From contig OY987271.1 in the NCBI GenBank assembly GCA_963920665.1, positions 14,325,350 through 14,389,349 of the forward strand: a stretch of 64,000 nt of DNA, given 5' to 3'. The number at the start of each line of letters is the position of its first letter. Within the stretch, counting starts at the first letter, position 1. Below the pieces are notes generated by a model. The model was not told the DNA's origin and searched no databases. It saw only the letters and a list, made by a program, of their open reading frames with translations. Source of the stretch: Straminergon stramineum (taxonomy: Eukaryota > Streptophyta > Bryopsida > Hypnales > Calliergonaceae). Below, piece by piece: positions 25,301 to 38,109 of the stretch. The position numbers and the translations under genes were made by a program.

Positions 25301-27260
25301 CCATTTGTCTTAGTGATAATGAATACAATTATTAGTATAGTGAAAGAGAGAACACAATTTTTGAAAAAAATTATTCAAATTGAAGCAACAAGCCTATTGT
25401 AGATTGTTTGGTCATTATATATAGATATAGTTATTTGATTCACATTCTTTGTATGCATGAGAATGAAAAATTAGGATTAATTTCACATGCATTTCAATCA
25501 ACTCATTTTTTGAAAAAAAATGTTACATTATAGGGTGGTCAAAGTAAAAACATATAGCTTTCCATTGTGGGCCAGAAGGAGGGACTATTCTTGTCTTTGG
25601 GGATTCTACTGTGTCTCTTACTTCCTTATATGGTTCCAATGGAAATTTCAAGCACCCTTGGTAGAATGAAACAAAAGAATGAGCCTTTAGCCATGTGTAG
25701 TGTGCTCATTGAATTCATGAAATAGTGACTATCTAATCCAACTCTAAAACTTTGAGTCCCAATTGCACACTCAATGCAATAAAAACTACATTAGAATACA
25801 ACAAAATTGAATTTGATCTAAAAATAGTGCTTTGAATTGAACTCCAATCTCAATAGCAGATCTACTTACTTTAGTCAATCTACAAAGCTAGTTCAAGGGG
25901 AAGTCAGGCTACACACATGACATGTGTCAATGAGAACTTGTTTCTCTGCAATGTTGTTATTCATGCTACACTATTGTAATATTCATTGCATATTAGATCA
26001 TTTTTGACAAAGTACCTTGTTCATAAGTCTCCTCTTTCTAGGATTAAATATTTCAAAGAAGCGTACTTTGTGGATGAAATAATGAAAAGAATTTCACTTC
26101 TTGTTGCACGAAGTCAAAGAAAATGTTTCTTCCAACCCTTCTTTGAATTTTGTCTCTAACTTTTTATTGGAGGATTGGAATCTCAAACAGATTTTTTGAG
26201 ATGAAAGTTAACTTGATTTTCCAACTTCTATTAGTCCAAAGTTTATTGGAAAAAGTTATTCTACTATGCATAAATGAGGTCTGAAGTTCTACATTGAACA
26301 CAATTTTTGCATTTGACTTAATTAGGTATGAACGGTTGAGCATCTACTAATCCTAATTTGCATATTTCACATGAATTGTTTTACTTCCCATCACCCTACT
26401 TGTATAAACAAATTACCTACACATTCTCCTACTCTCACTTCAATAGAGCCTTACAAATCTTTTGAGGTGAGAGCCGGAAAATAATGGACCTCTTTGATTT
26501 TTTCTACTTGGGTCTTTACTGGTTTTGGCTAAGGACTGCCAATATTCTTATATAATGGGCCTTGACTTGGCATATAGGTAAAAACGGTTGTCTATTGATG
26601 GAATCTTCATTTCCGAAAGATTCTTAAGTTGTTAATACAAACTACTGTTGTAGTGGTGGGCCAATGATACAAATGTGTTAAGTGCTCGTAGGAGTGCTCT
26701 TACGTTGATGCCACCTTGGCTGCCAAGTAGGTTCGGCAGATAGTAGAGCACTCTGGTGGGAACACATGATGATTTACAATTGATTTATTGCCATTGTAAG
26801 GCCAAGTGGGAACATACCTTTAGAATTGCATTGTGTTTGAAATTGAATGAAACACGAGAATCTTGGCTCTAGAGTTCCAAAGCTCTTCCACCCCAATAAT
26901 CTAGTGATTTATGCAATGTTCATGTAATGTCTAGCAAATTATAACAAAATTTGAGTTAAAATCTAGGGAACAAATTACATTTTCTTCATTATTCCTACAC
27001 AATGTCAATTTCATTGAAGTAGTGATATTTCATTACTTTTGGTGTGCACGGCTTGAATCCAAAATCTATACCAGTCATAGTTTGTGGCATTAAATTAGAC
27101 CTTTGTGAAGATACACGTCACAATTTTTGGTTTGTGCAATATCACCAATTTGACGAAATTGATGTTAGATACGACCAAAGTTTTGGTCACTCAATCTGGC
27201 AATATTTAGCGAAAAAAAAAAGAAATAGAGAGACAGAGAGAACCACTAACTGAATATTTC
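22352..27260. other. Intergenic region with a GC-richer patch
   Basis: 22430-23120 is less AT-rich and includes a GCCCTGCCCTGCCCCGCCCG stretch near 22700, but I found no coherent gene there. The rest is AT-rich without recognised features, except a small hairpin at about 25003-25029 with 11-base arms (ACACATTTGGG). Confidence 0.45.
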
Positions 27261-27263
27261 CCA

Positions 27264-28617
27264 ATGTCAATATTTCATATTTACTACGTGTATCCGCAAA
27301 GAAACCCATTTTCCGTCCTAGAAATAAATAAAAGGCCGGGAGTAATTTCTAAAGGGCAAGCGGGTAAGTATGAACGAAGCCTGAATGGAACTAGAGATTC
27401 GAACGGAAAGAACGGGCGGGGCCGCAAGTTGAAAGCGACTGCAGATGGAAAAGAAAGAAAGGAAAGCCGCGGGGACGAGGCTCCACTTCTTGCCAACTGC
27501 AAGCCCAGTGAAGAACTGAAGAAGACGACGGAAGAAGAAGAAGAAGAAGCTGGCTGGCGATGGCGGAGGACTGCTGAATCAGGAATCCCTGTGGCCGTGG
27601 TGAAGACAAGACGAAACGAAGCGAAGCTGGACTCGGCAGCAGCAGCAGCAGCAGCGGCAGTAGTAGCATGATGGCGAGAAGAACGGGCCAGTGGAGACCG
27701 CACCGCAGGAAAGGCCGCTCTTAACTGCAGTCCTACACATGTCCGACTCGATCTTCCGCTTTTCCGCTTGTGGCTGTCTTGCACCTTGCCCCTCCCTTCT
27801 CGCGGTGGCTAGGGAGCTGGCTAGACTAGTCATCAGCCAGCCAGCTAAGTAGGGAGCTCCGGCGGACGTCACTCCCTGCCGCCATCGGGGCGGCTCCGTC
27901 GCTCCGACGGGTGCTGGCCTTCTTCCCCTTATTAGCTTATAGCTTCCTATCCCCAGGTTGCCGCGCATAGGATAATCAGCCTACTAACATTATTACAACA
28001 GATCGCCCGTCCTCCCCAAGCTGCTAACAATTCTCGAATCTCTCTCGAGCCCCCGGCGTGTCTTTCCTTTTCGGTTCCCTGGCCTCGGACACATTCGCTG
28101 GTTCCGTGCAATTTTTCTAGCCGCCCGACGCTCGCGAGGAGGCTGCGGGGTGCGCCATGAGAGTAGGCGCAGGAGTACTGCCGGTACGGTGCAGGGAGTG
28201 TGAGTGTATAGACTTCTTTCGCAGCGGTTCTCGGGGTTGAGGTTTTGGTTTCGTCGAGAATCCCGCCCTCGTAAGCCCTTGTGTTTTTTCTATTGTCATG
28301 AAGTAGCAGAGAGAAACGTGCCGATAGTCTCTGTGCCGAAATTCTTTTCCCTCCTGCGCTTTTCGTTTTGCTGATGTCATGAAGTGGTAGCGGAGAAGCT
28401 TGACGATAATCTGGGGAGGAAGTGTGTTCGGGTAGCAAGATCTCGCTCCGGCCAAGCTTCTGTCGACTAGCAGACCTTGATGTTGTAGTTTCTTGAGTAG
28501 CAGACCTGTATTCCTGAGTTGGAAGTTTTGAGCTGCGGCTTGGCTTTGGATCAACGATTTTTTGGATCTTATTAAGCGTAACAGTCTCTTTTCAGTGCAT
28601 TTTCTCCCATTTCTAGG
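27264..28617 (+). promoter_or_regulatory. GC-rich promoter and leader region of the LBD gene
   Basis: A GC-rich stretch with GAA and CAG trinucleotide runs (27510-27660) lies upstream of the LBD coding exons. Long open frames exist on both strands, but they overlap each other, are low-complexity and show no recognisable domain, so I treat them as chance. The transcription start is not visible. A start near 27900-28000 would give a leader of about 1 kb. Confidence 0.45.
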
Positions 28618-28659
28618 ATGAAGTTAGGTGATAAACTTTCCTTACCGTGTATGAGATGA
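28618..28659 (+). CDS. Upstream ORF 1 in the LBD leader (13 codons)
   Basis: ATG at 28618 with stop TGA at 28657-28659, encoding MKLGDKLSLPCMR. It counts as a uORF only if the leader is transcribed without splicing across this point. It would be expected to reduce initiation at the main ATG. Confidence 0.35.
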   Translation: MKLGDKLSLPCMR

Positions 28660-28852
28660 GTAGAGATTATTGAACTGGTGGATTCAGAACAGTGTAAACT
28701 CCAGTTGTAGCCCTCGCCAACTGCTAGTCGAAGGAAGAGTGGCTGCACTTTTTACAAGTCTACTTACCGTGATCTTCCGAGCTTTTGTCAAGTCGTTTGC
28801 CGGGGGTTTGACAACTTTTGCGCCTGCCGAAATCACCGAAATCAGACAACGA

Positions 28853-28888
28853 ATGTCTACATTCGCATTAGAGGATTCGGTATCTTAG
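28853..28888 (+). CDS. Upstream ORF 2 in the LBD leader (11 codons)
   Basis: ATG at 28853, stop TAG at 28886-28888, encoding MSTFALEDSVS. It ends two bases before the ATG of the next upstream ORF. Confidence 0.35.
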   Translation: MSTFALEDSVS

Positions 28889-28890
28889 GA

Positions 28891-28929
28891 ATGACTGGAT
28901 TCTTATACCGCCATTTGATCTCCGCTTGA
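28891..28929 (+). CDS. Upstream ORF 3 in the LBD leader (12 codons)
   Basis: ATG at 28891, stop TGA at 28927-28929, encoding MTGFLYRHLISA. It is in frame with the main coding sequence and ends 12 bases before the proposed main ATG. Its stop therefore bounds the LBD frame on the left and supports the start at 28942. Confidence 0.4.
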   Translation: MTGFLYRHLISA

Positions 28930-28941
28930 AGATCTGTCAAG

Positions 28942-30191
28942 ATGAGCGGACCTTTAAGGATCTCCTCTCCAGGTAATAACGGTGAACCTCTAAAGGTTTA
29001 TGAACGTGAAAAATGATTTTCGTTACTCAAATGCAGAAGAATGTTGAGTGACTGAAATGCCGTGAATGACTATGCGCAGGGGAAAGAGTCATGACGGGAG
29101 GAGCCGGACCGTCATCTGTACCGTCACCAGTTGGTGCAAACGCAGCCTGCGCCGCATGCAAATACCAGCGTCGCAAATGTGCATCTGACTGCCCCTTAGC
29201 GCCCTACTTTCCTCCCGACCAGCCGAAGAGATTTCTGAATGTGCACAGGTTGTTCGGAGTCAGTAGTATTTTGCGCATTCTACGTCAGGTCGATCCAGAC
29301 AAGCGCGAGGACACTGTTAAGTCAATTGTATATGAAGCGGATACCAGAGAAAAGGATCCAGTGCATGGCTGTTTGGGAATCATCCACTTGTTGCAAAACC
29401 AAGTAAATAAACTCAAGGATGAGCTTGCAGTAGTGAGGGATCACTTGTATCTACTAGAGCAGCAGCACGCTTCTTCTATTTTACATCACAGTTATGCACA
29501 TCAGCATCTAGGGAGTCAGGCAAATTATCACTATCACCATGGTCAGTCGCAATACAATGCGAGTACCTCACACCAGGGCGGACATGGGAGTTTTCATGAT
29601 CCCGTTCCTGGACATTTGATGACTTATCAGGACAGTAGGGCATCACATGGAGCATATCACGATCATGCAAGGTAAGCAATCTCTAAAATAAATTTTTTAT
29701 ACAGGATAGGCTTTGTTTAAACTTCATTTTCATCTACCAATTTGACTTATAATGTATCATAATTGAACTTCTCTTCTTGTCTTTGAAGGTATTTAGTGGA
29801 TCAAGATTCAGGTTTGCAAGATATTGTGGGCCATCCAATTAAATTGGAGTCCGATCCTTACAGCAGGAGTAGCATGGGAAACATGAGGTATGTCTCTGAT
29901 TCTGGGGGCTCGCTTCATGTGGGTGAACAACATCAAAACCCACAAAACCTTGGCTCGGTGCAACACGAGGGAAGTACTAGCTATGGACTTGCAGTTGCAG
30001 GTGATCTCGACAGCCGTGCTTTTTACAATCCGCTTGTTGATACTCATGTAGGCCGTCATGTTGACCCTCTAAGGTCCGTGGCAGCCTTACAGGTCTTGGA
30101 TCCTTTACACAACCATTCATCCCATGTGGCCGATCCTGAACTTCGGAGTGCAGGAGTTCATTTGTCCCTCACTAATCAGTACTCCCTGTAG
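28942..30191 (+). CDS. LBD (LOB domain) class I transcription factor, three exons
   Basis: Coding exons are 28942-28972, 29080-29671 and 29789-30191: 1,026 bases, 341 residues. Intron 1 (107 bases) runs from AG|GTAATA to TGCGCAG, and intron 2 (117 bases) from AAG|GTAAGC to TTTGAAG. Both junctions keep the frame. Exon 1 adds MSGPLRISSP before the second-exon sequence. ATG 28942 is the first ATG after an in-frame TGA at 28927. The LOB domain shows C34-x2-C37-x6-C44-x3-C48 (zinc-binding block), a GAS block from F62 with DPVHG, and a perfect L-x6-L-x3-L-x6-L zipper at L115, L122, L126 and L133, which marks class I. The tail is His/Gln/Ser-rich and probably disordered. LBD proteins bind DNA in the nucleus and control organ boundaries, roots or pollen. 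CKYQRRKC recalls the LBD22/LBD27 group, an uncertain placement. Confidence 0.92.
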
Positions 30192-32426
30192 AAGAATCCC
30201 ATTCATTATTTGCCTAGCTGCTTAGTGAGGCTGATGATATCTTCAGTCTGTAGAAACAACTCATGAAACTGGATAGATGTTTTAACAGTCAAGGGTATCG
30301 GTCAACATTACCCTTCGTAGGATCCAAGCTGCATTGGACACGATTCATTTATTCAAATACTAGGACGTTGACATGGAATGGAGAACCTTTGTATCTCTTT
30401 CATAGATTTCCCATTTCATTTAAATACAATTATGTTTTACGGCAGGTTTCAAATTAAGACCTACCTCGATCTGGACATGTTGAACCAGTCGATTGCTTTT
30501 TTTTATTAAAGCTTCTAACCTAGCAAGCATTTCAATACGAGCCCTTTGGTCTGGAAGTCGAACTTCTGCATTTTATTATTTCAACTGATGATGATGACTG
30601 TCTTAAAGTTACGGTGAATCATGAAATGACTGTATTTCCTTTGAAATTACTTATAAATCTGGAGATGACAGTGGTCACTCTTCAAACAGTAGGTTGATGA
30701 GTGGTGATATAATCCCAAATGATCTGTGCACGTATGAAGACTAGAGATCTGCTGAAGTAAGAATGTCAATAATTAGCTTTGAATTGCAACACGGTCAATT
30801 GCTTGGCATGTGAGAGATTTTCGAATGAATATATTCATATTTTCAGCGTTGGAGGGATAATTCACATGTAATTATTCTGAGATGAATTGTCACTCCAGAT
30901 ACATGTTGTGACAGATAACCAGGACATGATGAAGAAGCTATAAGCATGCCGACAGAGCACCTACAGTAGCAAGAACACAATTTGGACACACAGACTGACA
31001 GACGTGCAAGTGGAGTTTCAAATTCTAGATGATTAAACGAATCTATTGGGCGTGACTGCTGCTGAACTGTTGTTAATTGCCGACTGACATCTCCAGTACC
31101 ATAAGACAAATACACATTTCAATGCTGGTACTGTCAATCCACTTCGTCCAATATCAGAATGCTTGAATATTTGTATGATCATATTCGAGAAAATGATTCG
31201 TTTAAAACTGTCAAAATTGTGACGTTCTAGTGCCTAGAGCTCTAAATACTAGAACGGGTATAGATGTGATATTTCAATTCACTGAAATCCGCCATTTTTA
31301 AGGAAAATGAAGCTGTATGTTCACCGTGCTTTTGTGTTGTACAGAGGTCCTGATGAATTTCATATCTCAAATTATGCTGGACTTGTCAAAATTAAGAAAT
31401 CTTACTACGAAGTGTAATTACGGCATAACTCATATCCTGTGCACGCTTGTAGGCCTATTTTAAATGATCACTTTTTGATTCGATACTATTTTCTAAATCG
31501 GCAATCATCAATTTGGTTGCCTTGCTTGAGTACAGCTCCTAACTGGAATTTCGATCAAGTCAAGAGCCACTCAGGTGTGACTGGGAGAGACTCAGAACTG
31601 AAACGTCATGCAAGAAAGCCTTCATCCCGATATCCGGCTGTCGAATTTCAATGTAACTAGGGACAGAAGAAAAAAAAATATATAACTTGAAGGTCGTTTA
31701 CGTTTACTGCGACTATGCACTCTATGAACTGCAGCTTGCTATAATTAGTTTGGATATGTCCCCACACTCGAATGGACATGGCACAGGTTTCAAGATTAAG
31801 ATCTGGTTGCCTGGTTTCGTTCTCACTTTTGAAGAATCGTTGTCTTCCTTTCCCGGCCAAGAGTTGAATTGAATTCCACAGCCTTCTTATAGGTCAACTG
31901 TGGGTCATCAATCTTGAAGTGCGCTCTCACAGATCTTTGTAATATGTTCTGCCCAACCTGTATCACCAGGAATGACGCTCATACGAGAGTAGCATTGTGG
32001 ACAGGGTTCCTGATTCCGTATCCCCTCTAATTCCTTTGCACTTTGAGCTTTCTAAAGCAGAAATGATCACTGTTGGGGCAAGAATTATCTGTGGAAAACA
32101 ATGTGAAATATGGAATTTTAACCAAGCACGAAATCTGTTGGTTTGAAACTTTTATAGTCTCAAAGCAGCATTTCTCAAAATCAAAATAAGCATAATTTAA
32201 TCTAATTATAGGCTATATGCGCATCTATCCAGTAGGCGCACGGGGCCTGAAGTAATGGTAATGTAGAGGACTCTCTGATCCGACAAAATTAACAATTATT
32301 CCATCAGTCATTCCTGCGTTGGTTGAGACATACTTCAAATCTTCAATCCCTTGTAGAAATTACATTCCAATACTAGAAAACATCAATTATTAGAGATCAA
32401 TCAATTGCTACAAGTTCTACTACAAA
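30192..32426. other. 3' flank of the LBD gene and intergenic DNA
   Basis: The first few hundred bases are probably 3' untranslated region. 30840-31990 keeps a moderate GC content like genic DNA, but I see no coherent coding frame on either strand. Confidence 0.4.
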
Positions 32427-33156
32427 GGGTCATTGCAAGAAACACCGTCCATTTTCTGTAGCATTTTCAATAGTACTCCTGTTTTTTCTGGGAGTACTTT
32501 ATAATTAGAATTTTTTTTTAATTGGGAAAAATATTTTTAATATATTAACCTTTAAGAAGAAGCTACCCTAGGAAGGAAAACCATAGAAAAAATCTCTAGG
32601 TAGGAGAACTAGAAAAGTGCCAATTCTCATGAAAATTGGCACTTTTACATTTTAATTTGTAATAAATAGGAATATATATATATTTTTTAAAATTAAAAAT
32701 TTTCCATTTGAGAAGAGTTGATGAAGATGAGATTTCAAGAAAAGAATGATATTAAAACCATCTTCATTGTTCAAAAATTGAGCTCAATGGGAGTGTTGTT
32801 TGCACTCATGTGGATGACATAAAATAATATATTTTCAAATTTCCCTTGGTAGATACATGCTTTCCTACTATAAAAATAAACCATGATAGTTTCAACTCTA
32901 GATCATAAAATTTTGGGACTCCTAACGTAGTGAAAACCCCTAAACTACACTTCGTGACAAATTAACAAAAATGACTTTTAAATACAAAATTATTTTTTTA
33001 ATTTCTAAAAAATAAGGGATCTGATTACCATCAAGTTAAACATGTTCCATAGAAATTTCATGTTTATTGGACTTGTGCTTCAAAAGTTATAGCAAATAAC
33101 AAAAGTGTCACATGCATTGTGACGGAAAATAGGACTGGTGTTTCTTGCAATGACCC
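32427..33156. mobile_element. Family-2 TIR element, copy 1 (~730 bases)
   Basis: The ends are a perfect 20-base inverted repeat, GGGTCATTGCAAGAAACACC at 32427-32446 and its complement ending at 33156. The tips are flanked by CAAA on both sides, a possible 4-base target duplication. The interior is non-coding and matches 43374-44100 in reverse orientation. It includes a shared segment with GTCAC, ATGATCTAGAG and similar words. This is a non-autonomous DNA element of unassigned superfamily. Confidence 0.85.
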
Positions 33157-33949
33157 CAAATGTCAATTACTTCAAAAAATACTCACAAGTACGCAACTTT
33201 TGGATTATATGTAGGGGTTGTTGGCATTAAAATGGCTTAGAGGATGGCTTTTGTAAAAATTATATCAAATTAAAAAGACCAAAAACTTAGGTGAAGACTG
33301 AAGACCAAATTAAAAAAAAGGAAATGTGGAAAATGTTAGGTTACATACATATTAGAAAAAATTCACAATACATATGAAGAATTTAAACGCTTATGTATAA
33401 TTTTCAAAAATCTATACAAGGAGTTCCCTCCTATTAAAATTAAAATTCATTCATAGTGTTTTATTTAGAATAAAAAAAATCTTAAATTTATATTAAAAAG
33501 TCCACAAAGTTGGGTAGCTTGTCCCATGATACATTTACTAAAAAAACCCTCATATAATTAATTTTTTAATGCTATTGTTGTCCTCAAAAAATATTCATTT
33601 GACGTATATAAATACATTTTTGGATTCCTTGTTAAGAGGGCTACAAGAGTTTTCTACATTAAAACAAATTAAATCCCTTGAGATTGGACTAAAAGGCATT
33701 ATAAGTGATTATAACCAGGGCTATATAATATGAGAGTCGCATACCCAGGAAAATATTGTTATTCCCTGTGCCATTTGCCATTTGCATTAGTTTGTTGTGT
33801 TTATAGATAAACAAATTTCATTTCACATACAACATTATATACCATTGAGTAAATATTCCCACCATCATCTCCCATCCTTGACCCTCTTTAACTTTTCATT
33901 TCCTTCTCAATACCATTAAAATAGGTGCCACAGAAGAGCACACAATCGA
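33157..33949. other. AT-rich spacer
   Basis: No coding frame or clear repeat seen. Confidence 0.5.
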
Positions 33950-35600
33950 GTGAATGACTTAATTTTCAACTTAATTATAGAAAGTAGTATATATTGATTA
34001 AACAAACTTCATGTTCAAAATCTGAAAAGAAAAAGGGAAATGAAGTCAATTGAAGAGTGAACTATGGGGTTGAAACCTCTAAAGTATGGTATTCTTGAAG
34101 TTTTCCCTGGAAACTCATAGCTTGCAATTGTTGATGTCCGTCTATGGTTAATACAGAGGGGTTTAGGTAAATTGCTCCAAATTCATGGTATAGAGTGGTT
34201 CTGTGATGACTTCTTCTTCTATTGATGTCAATCCTTTGTCTTCTTCTTTTTCTCTTGAGCCTTGACTCCAACACTAGTCATTTCTTACGTCAATATATAA
34301 ACCAAAATTCAACCAATGTAAGCTCAAAAAGCATACCCTAAGTCACAATGGACCACAAATCTTTACTAAAATATGTAAATTAAATTTAAGATGATGTCAA
34401 AAGCTTTACAATTGCAAGTCCAAAAATTAAAGACCTTAGCAGGTTTGCTCTTGAACATTGGTCAATTTGTCACTCAAATGGGATCATTGTGGCTCTTGAT
34501 AGCATCCTTCCTTCCACCTTCCTTCATAGACAATTGTTTGTGGCATTTGGTAAGTGATTGTCACTCTAGATCAACCATCTTTGCATGTTGATTTTGCATG
34601 ATGGAAGGGTGCTCCAAATTCAAAGGAGCATAATTTGCATTGACAGACATTACCATTCTCATCGTCGTTTCAGGATTGATACTGAAAATAATCATGCAGC
34701 AATTGATAATTAAAGATTACCGTAGACATACTTAGTCTAGAATAAGTGAGACAATTGATAAAGTAGATTAGAGCCCCGCTGGCAACATGTATCAAGAAAT
34801 AATTCAAGTTAGTTCTTGGTTAGCTAACTGATGACAATAGGTTTAGGATTGACTCTAAGAAGGTAGATTCCAAAGTGGTCTATGAGACTAATCTAGAAAT
34901 ACAAGATGATAGTTGTAAGTCTGAATCTCTGGAGCTTGTAGTAGAGAATATCAAACCCACTAAGATACTAGAGATATATGCTCATATGAACCCAATTGTG
35001 CCTAGCCTTGACCTTTGTAATTACAAATTCCCAAGGCCTACCAACATAACAATAAGAGATCTCCTACAACACTACTCTCTGTTGGAGTGCACACTTGATG
35101 AAGCCGCTTTCGTGACTCCATATCATGAATTGCCACAAAATAACGCTCCTCATTGTGTCTATCCACAAGAGTTGCAAGACACTTGGCTACTAAAAGAAAT
35201 GGCTCATGCTCACACCTAATAAGAGTGCAAACATTGTCAATTGTTGCGTTAAATTTTTGTATGGAAAGTGTCCTATTCAATCTCAATAAAATGAAATAGA
35301 GGATATCAAGTTGGAAAGCTACTAAATACGCACTTTCAATGAGCTAAAGTACGTCAAGAAAATCAGAACATTGAGTTTCAAATAAAACCAATTAGGCATT
35401 TGTTAGGTCTGTCCGTCCATGTCGATAGCCTTCCGTCCATTTGGACGGACAGACCATCCCTATTGACGGCAAGCTATCCAAGTTGATGGACAGACCATCC
35501 CTATTGATGGCAAGTTGCCCAAGTCGATGGTCGGACCATGTAGGAAAAAAAATTGGATCCAGATGGATGTAGGGTTGAATCCTCACATTTTGTCCGTCAA
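33950..35600 (+). repeat. Diverged direct repeat, left copy
   Basis: Matches 38110-40060 in the same orientation. The best-conserved block, 34265-34560, pairs with 38785-39060 through shared words such as GTCAATATATAAACCAAAAT, CAAATCTTTACTAAA and GCATCCTTCCTTCCACCT. Its right part (35400-35540) has two to three tandem ~55-base units containing GGACAGACCATCCCTATTGA. A 114-codon frame at 34875-35219 starts with GTG, has no recognised domain and is not treated as a gene. Confidence 0.65.
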
Positions 35601-38109
35601 CTATTCCTCCAAATGTGATGTAACGGTGAAAACCATGATAGCATTGAATCGATGGTTTAGATCTGTAGGCACGTTGCTAACACATAGTATTAGTAGCACA
35701 ACATAGTACTGCCAGTCCTATGGTCCAAAACTATATTTTTAAGCCATTGAAATGTGAAGTGTTTCTTGTAATCACCCTCAAGTGGAAACTAGTTTGAAGC
35801 ATAAACCACTTTCAAATACAAAGTCTTGTCAAACACAAACTATATTGAAACAAGTATTGTGTTCAAAACCACACTCAAAGTAATAGACACCTAATTTTAG
35901 TATCTAAATGCATTGTGCACCAAGAAGTGCATGTGTTACCAAATACAACATAGAGCATTTATACAAAGTTCAAAAATTTGAGGTTGTCATGTGATAGGGT
36001 TGGATTCAAGGTTCAAAATGTAGGAGTTAGTGTAAATACAACACAAAACTTAAATTATGTAGATCTAGCAATGAGAAAAACTTGACAACTTCATGAATGC
36101 ACTATAGGGAATGAATCAATAGAATGTTCAGCACGTATACATTCCTGAAGAGCAATCCAAATGAATGAAAGTCAACAAAATGATAATGGAATTCCAAATA
36201 TAACCATTGAGTAGTTTGTGGTTCAGTTCAAGAACTTACTTCATTGCAATGCCAGAGTTATCCAAACTTTGGAAGAGTCAATTTGACTAGCTCCCTTTTG
36301 CACCATAACTTCCACCTACCATCCTCTACAAAGAATAGATTGCAAACAATGAAGGTCTCTAGCACCCAACTCATGTTATGCCATCATTTGTAGATTTAAG
36401 GGGAGTTCACGGTCAACTCTTGGAGACTTGTTGAAGAGCTTAACATTCAAGTCGAGCGCTTGCAACACTTCATGTGCCTTCTTTGTTGCTACAAGCTTGG
36501 CCGCAACAACGTCAAAGTCATAAGAAGCCATGCATAACACTTCTAAGTAAACCATGAAACTAACACACACATACACACATGCAATCTTAGACACGGTTGC
36601 AAAAACTACCAATAAGCATAGCAAGTCAATCATGTCTACATTGTACCTAACAAAATAGGCCCATTCATAGTCTAGCAAAATATAGTAATCCAAAATGAAG
36701 TCCAAGAAGGTGGGACTTTGACTTCCATGACTTGAATTGCTTCTTCCACGATAGTCACAGTGAAGGACCATTCTTCAAGTTGATGAATTTGTTAGCATTA
36801 AATTTTCCCTGATGAATCACGTATATTACTTTAGAAAAACCATTAGCCATTCCAACTTCTTCATCATACACCATTTATCTTCATCAATCCAAAAATCAAA
36901 TAGACATTCTAGAATATCATTGGTTTTCAATGTTAACCTTAGTGCCTCCATCATTGAAGCGCCTATGATGTCAACCTTCCCAAAATACTCTAGATTTGTA
37001 GCCTCCACCTCCAATGTCCACAACATGATCCTATTCATGAAAATCAAAGCCATAGGTAATCTTGAATTCAAAACAATTTATTCAACCTTATACCCCAAAC
37101 CTTCTTTGTTGCCCTAAGCCCTAAACCATGAGTGTCTCTTGAAAAATAGAAACCGAAATTCCACTCACCCAACGCATTGCCTAAACTCTATGTCATACAC
37201 CTATAATATTCCAAGCTCGCACCCAAAATCCTATGTTTAGTACAATCAAATGTTAATTTGTGCAACTCTAAAACTTAGCAAATGTAGAAGCTTGAAAGTG
37301 CACCACATTTTCCACCTTACAATCCACTATAATTGTAGTTCTTCATCCTCCAATGGCTATATTTTGTACACTAATTATTTTGATACAACAAACATTTGAT
37401 TTTGTTTGAAATACTACTTACAAAGTTATATTTGGTACACTCATTATTCAAATACAATAGATATTGAATGATTTGGATCCCACCTAGAATATTAATAATA
37501 AAGTTATAATACTTCTAAAAAGTTTAGATTTTTTTGTCAAGCCTTCTATATAAATAAATAAATAAATAAAATTTGTTATTATCTGCTACCCTTCATTAGT
37601 TATAAAGACCCTAATGGATGCATTTCTTCATGTGGGTGTAGAATGGCCATGAAAATGTAAATGCTAAAAGAGCCTTAGCAATGTTGAAGCCAAAGCGTGC
37701 ATACCTTTTATAGACCAACTCTTGCAATTGCATCTACCTTAGACAACCTTGTCAAGAATCTACCTTACTTAGCCTTGTGGTCAATGTAATTCTCCCCAAA
37801 CTTGTTGAATTCGTTTGAGAATGTTATTGTACTAGTAATTATTTTAAAGCATAGGATTATTGGGGGGAAGATTTATAGTCTTGAGGGATGATTTCAAAGA
37901 CGACAAAGTTCTTCAGGCAAGGCTACAAGAATTTAAGGTTTGTTTGTTTTTAGGTGCATTTGTTCCAATGGGTTTTGAGGTTGACTATTTTGACATGTAT
38001 AGTCTTGTTTAAATATGCTAAAAAACTTTAGATTATCTTCTTCATCTTTAGGATTCATTCAAGCACATAATTCTAAGGATAAGAGTAGTTTTGAACTCCA
38101 TGCCATAAA
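35601..38109. other. AT-rich DNA between the two direct repeats
   Basis: No credible gene. It contains an (AAAT)n microsatellite at about 37551-37571. Confidence 0.5.

Noticed and set aside
27264..28554. Several frames of 90-166 codons on both strands upstream of LBD
   Set aside because: They overlap one another, are dominated by trinucleotide repeats or GC-rich composition, and show no domain. This is expected for a GC-rich leader or promoter.
29091..29675. Single-exon LBD protein of 194 residues
   Set aside because: It ends at an intron. Joining GTAAGC at 29672 to the acceptor at 29788 continues the frame for 133 more residues, and the upstream exon extends the start.
34875..35219. 114-codon plus-strand frame
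   Set aside because: It starts with GTG, lies in a diverged repeat, and its counterpart in the other repeat copy is not open.
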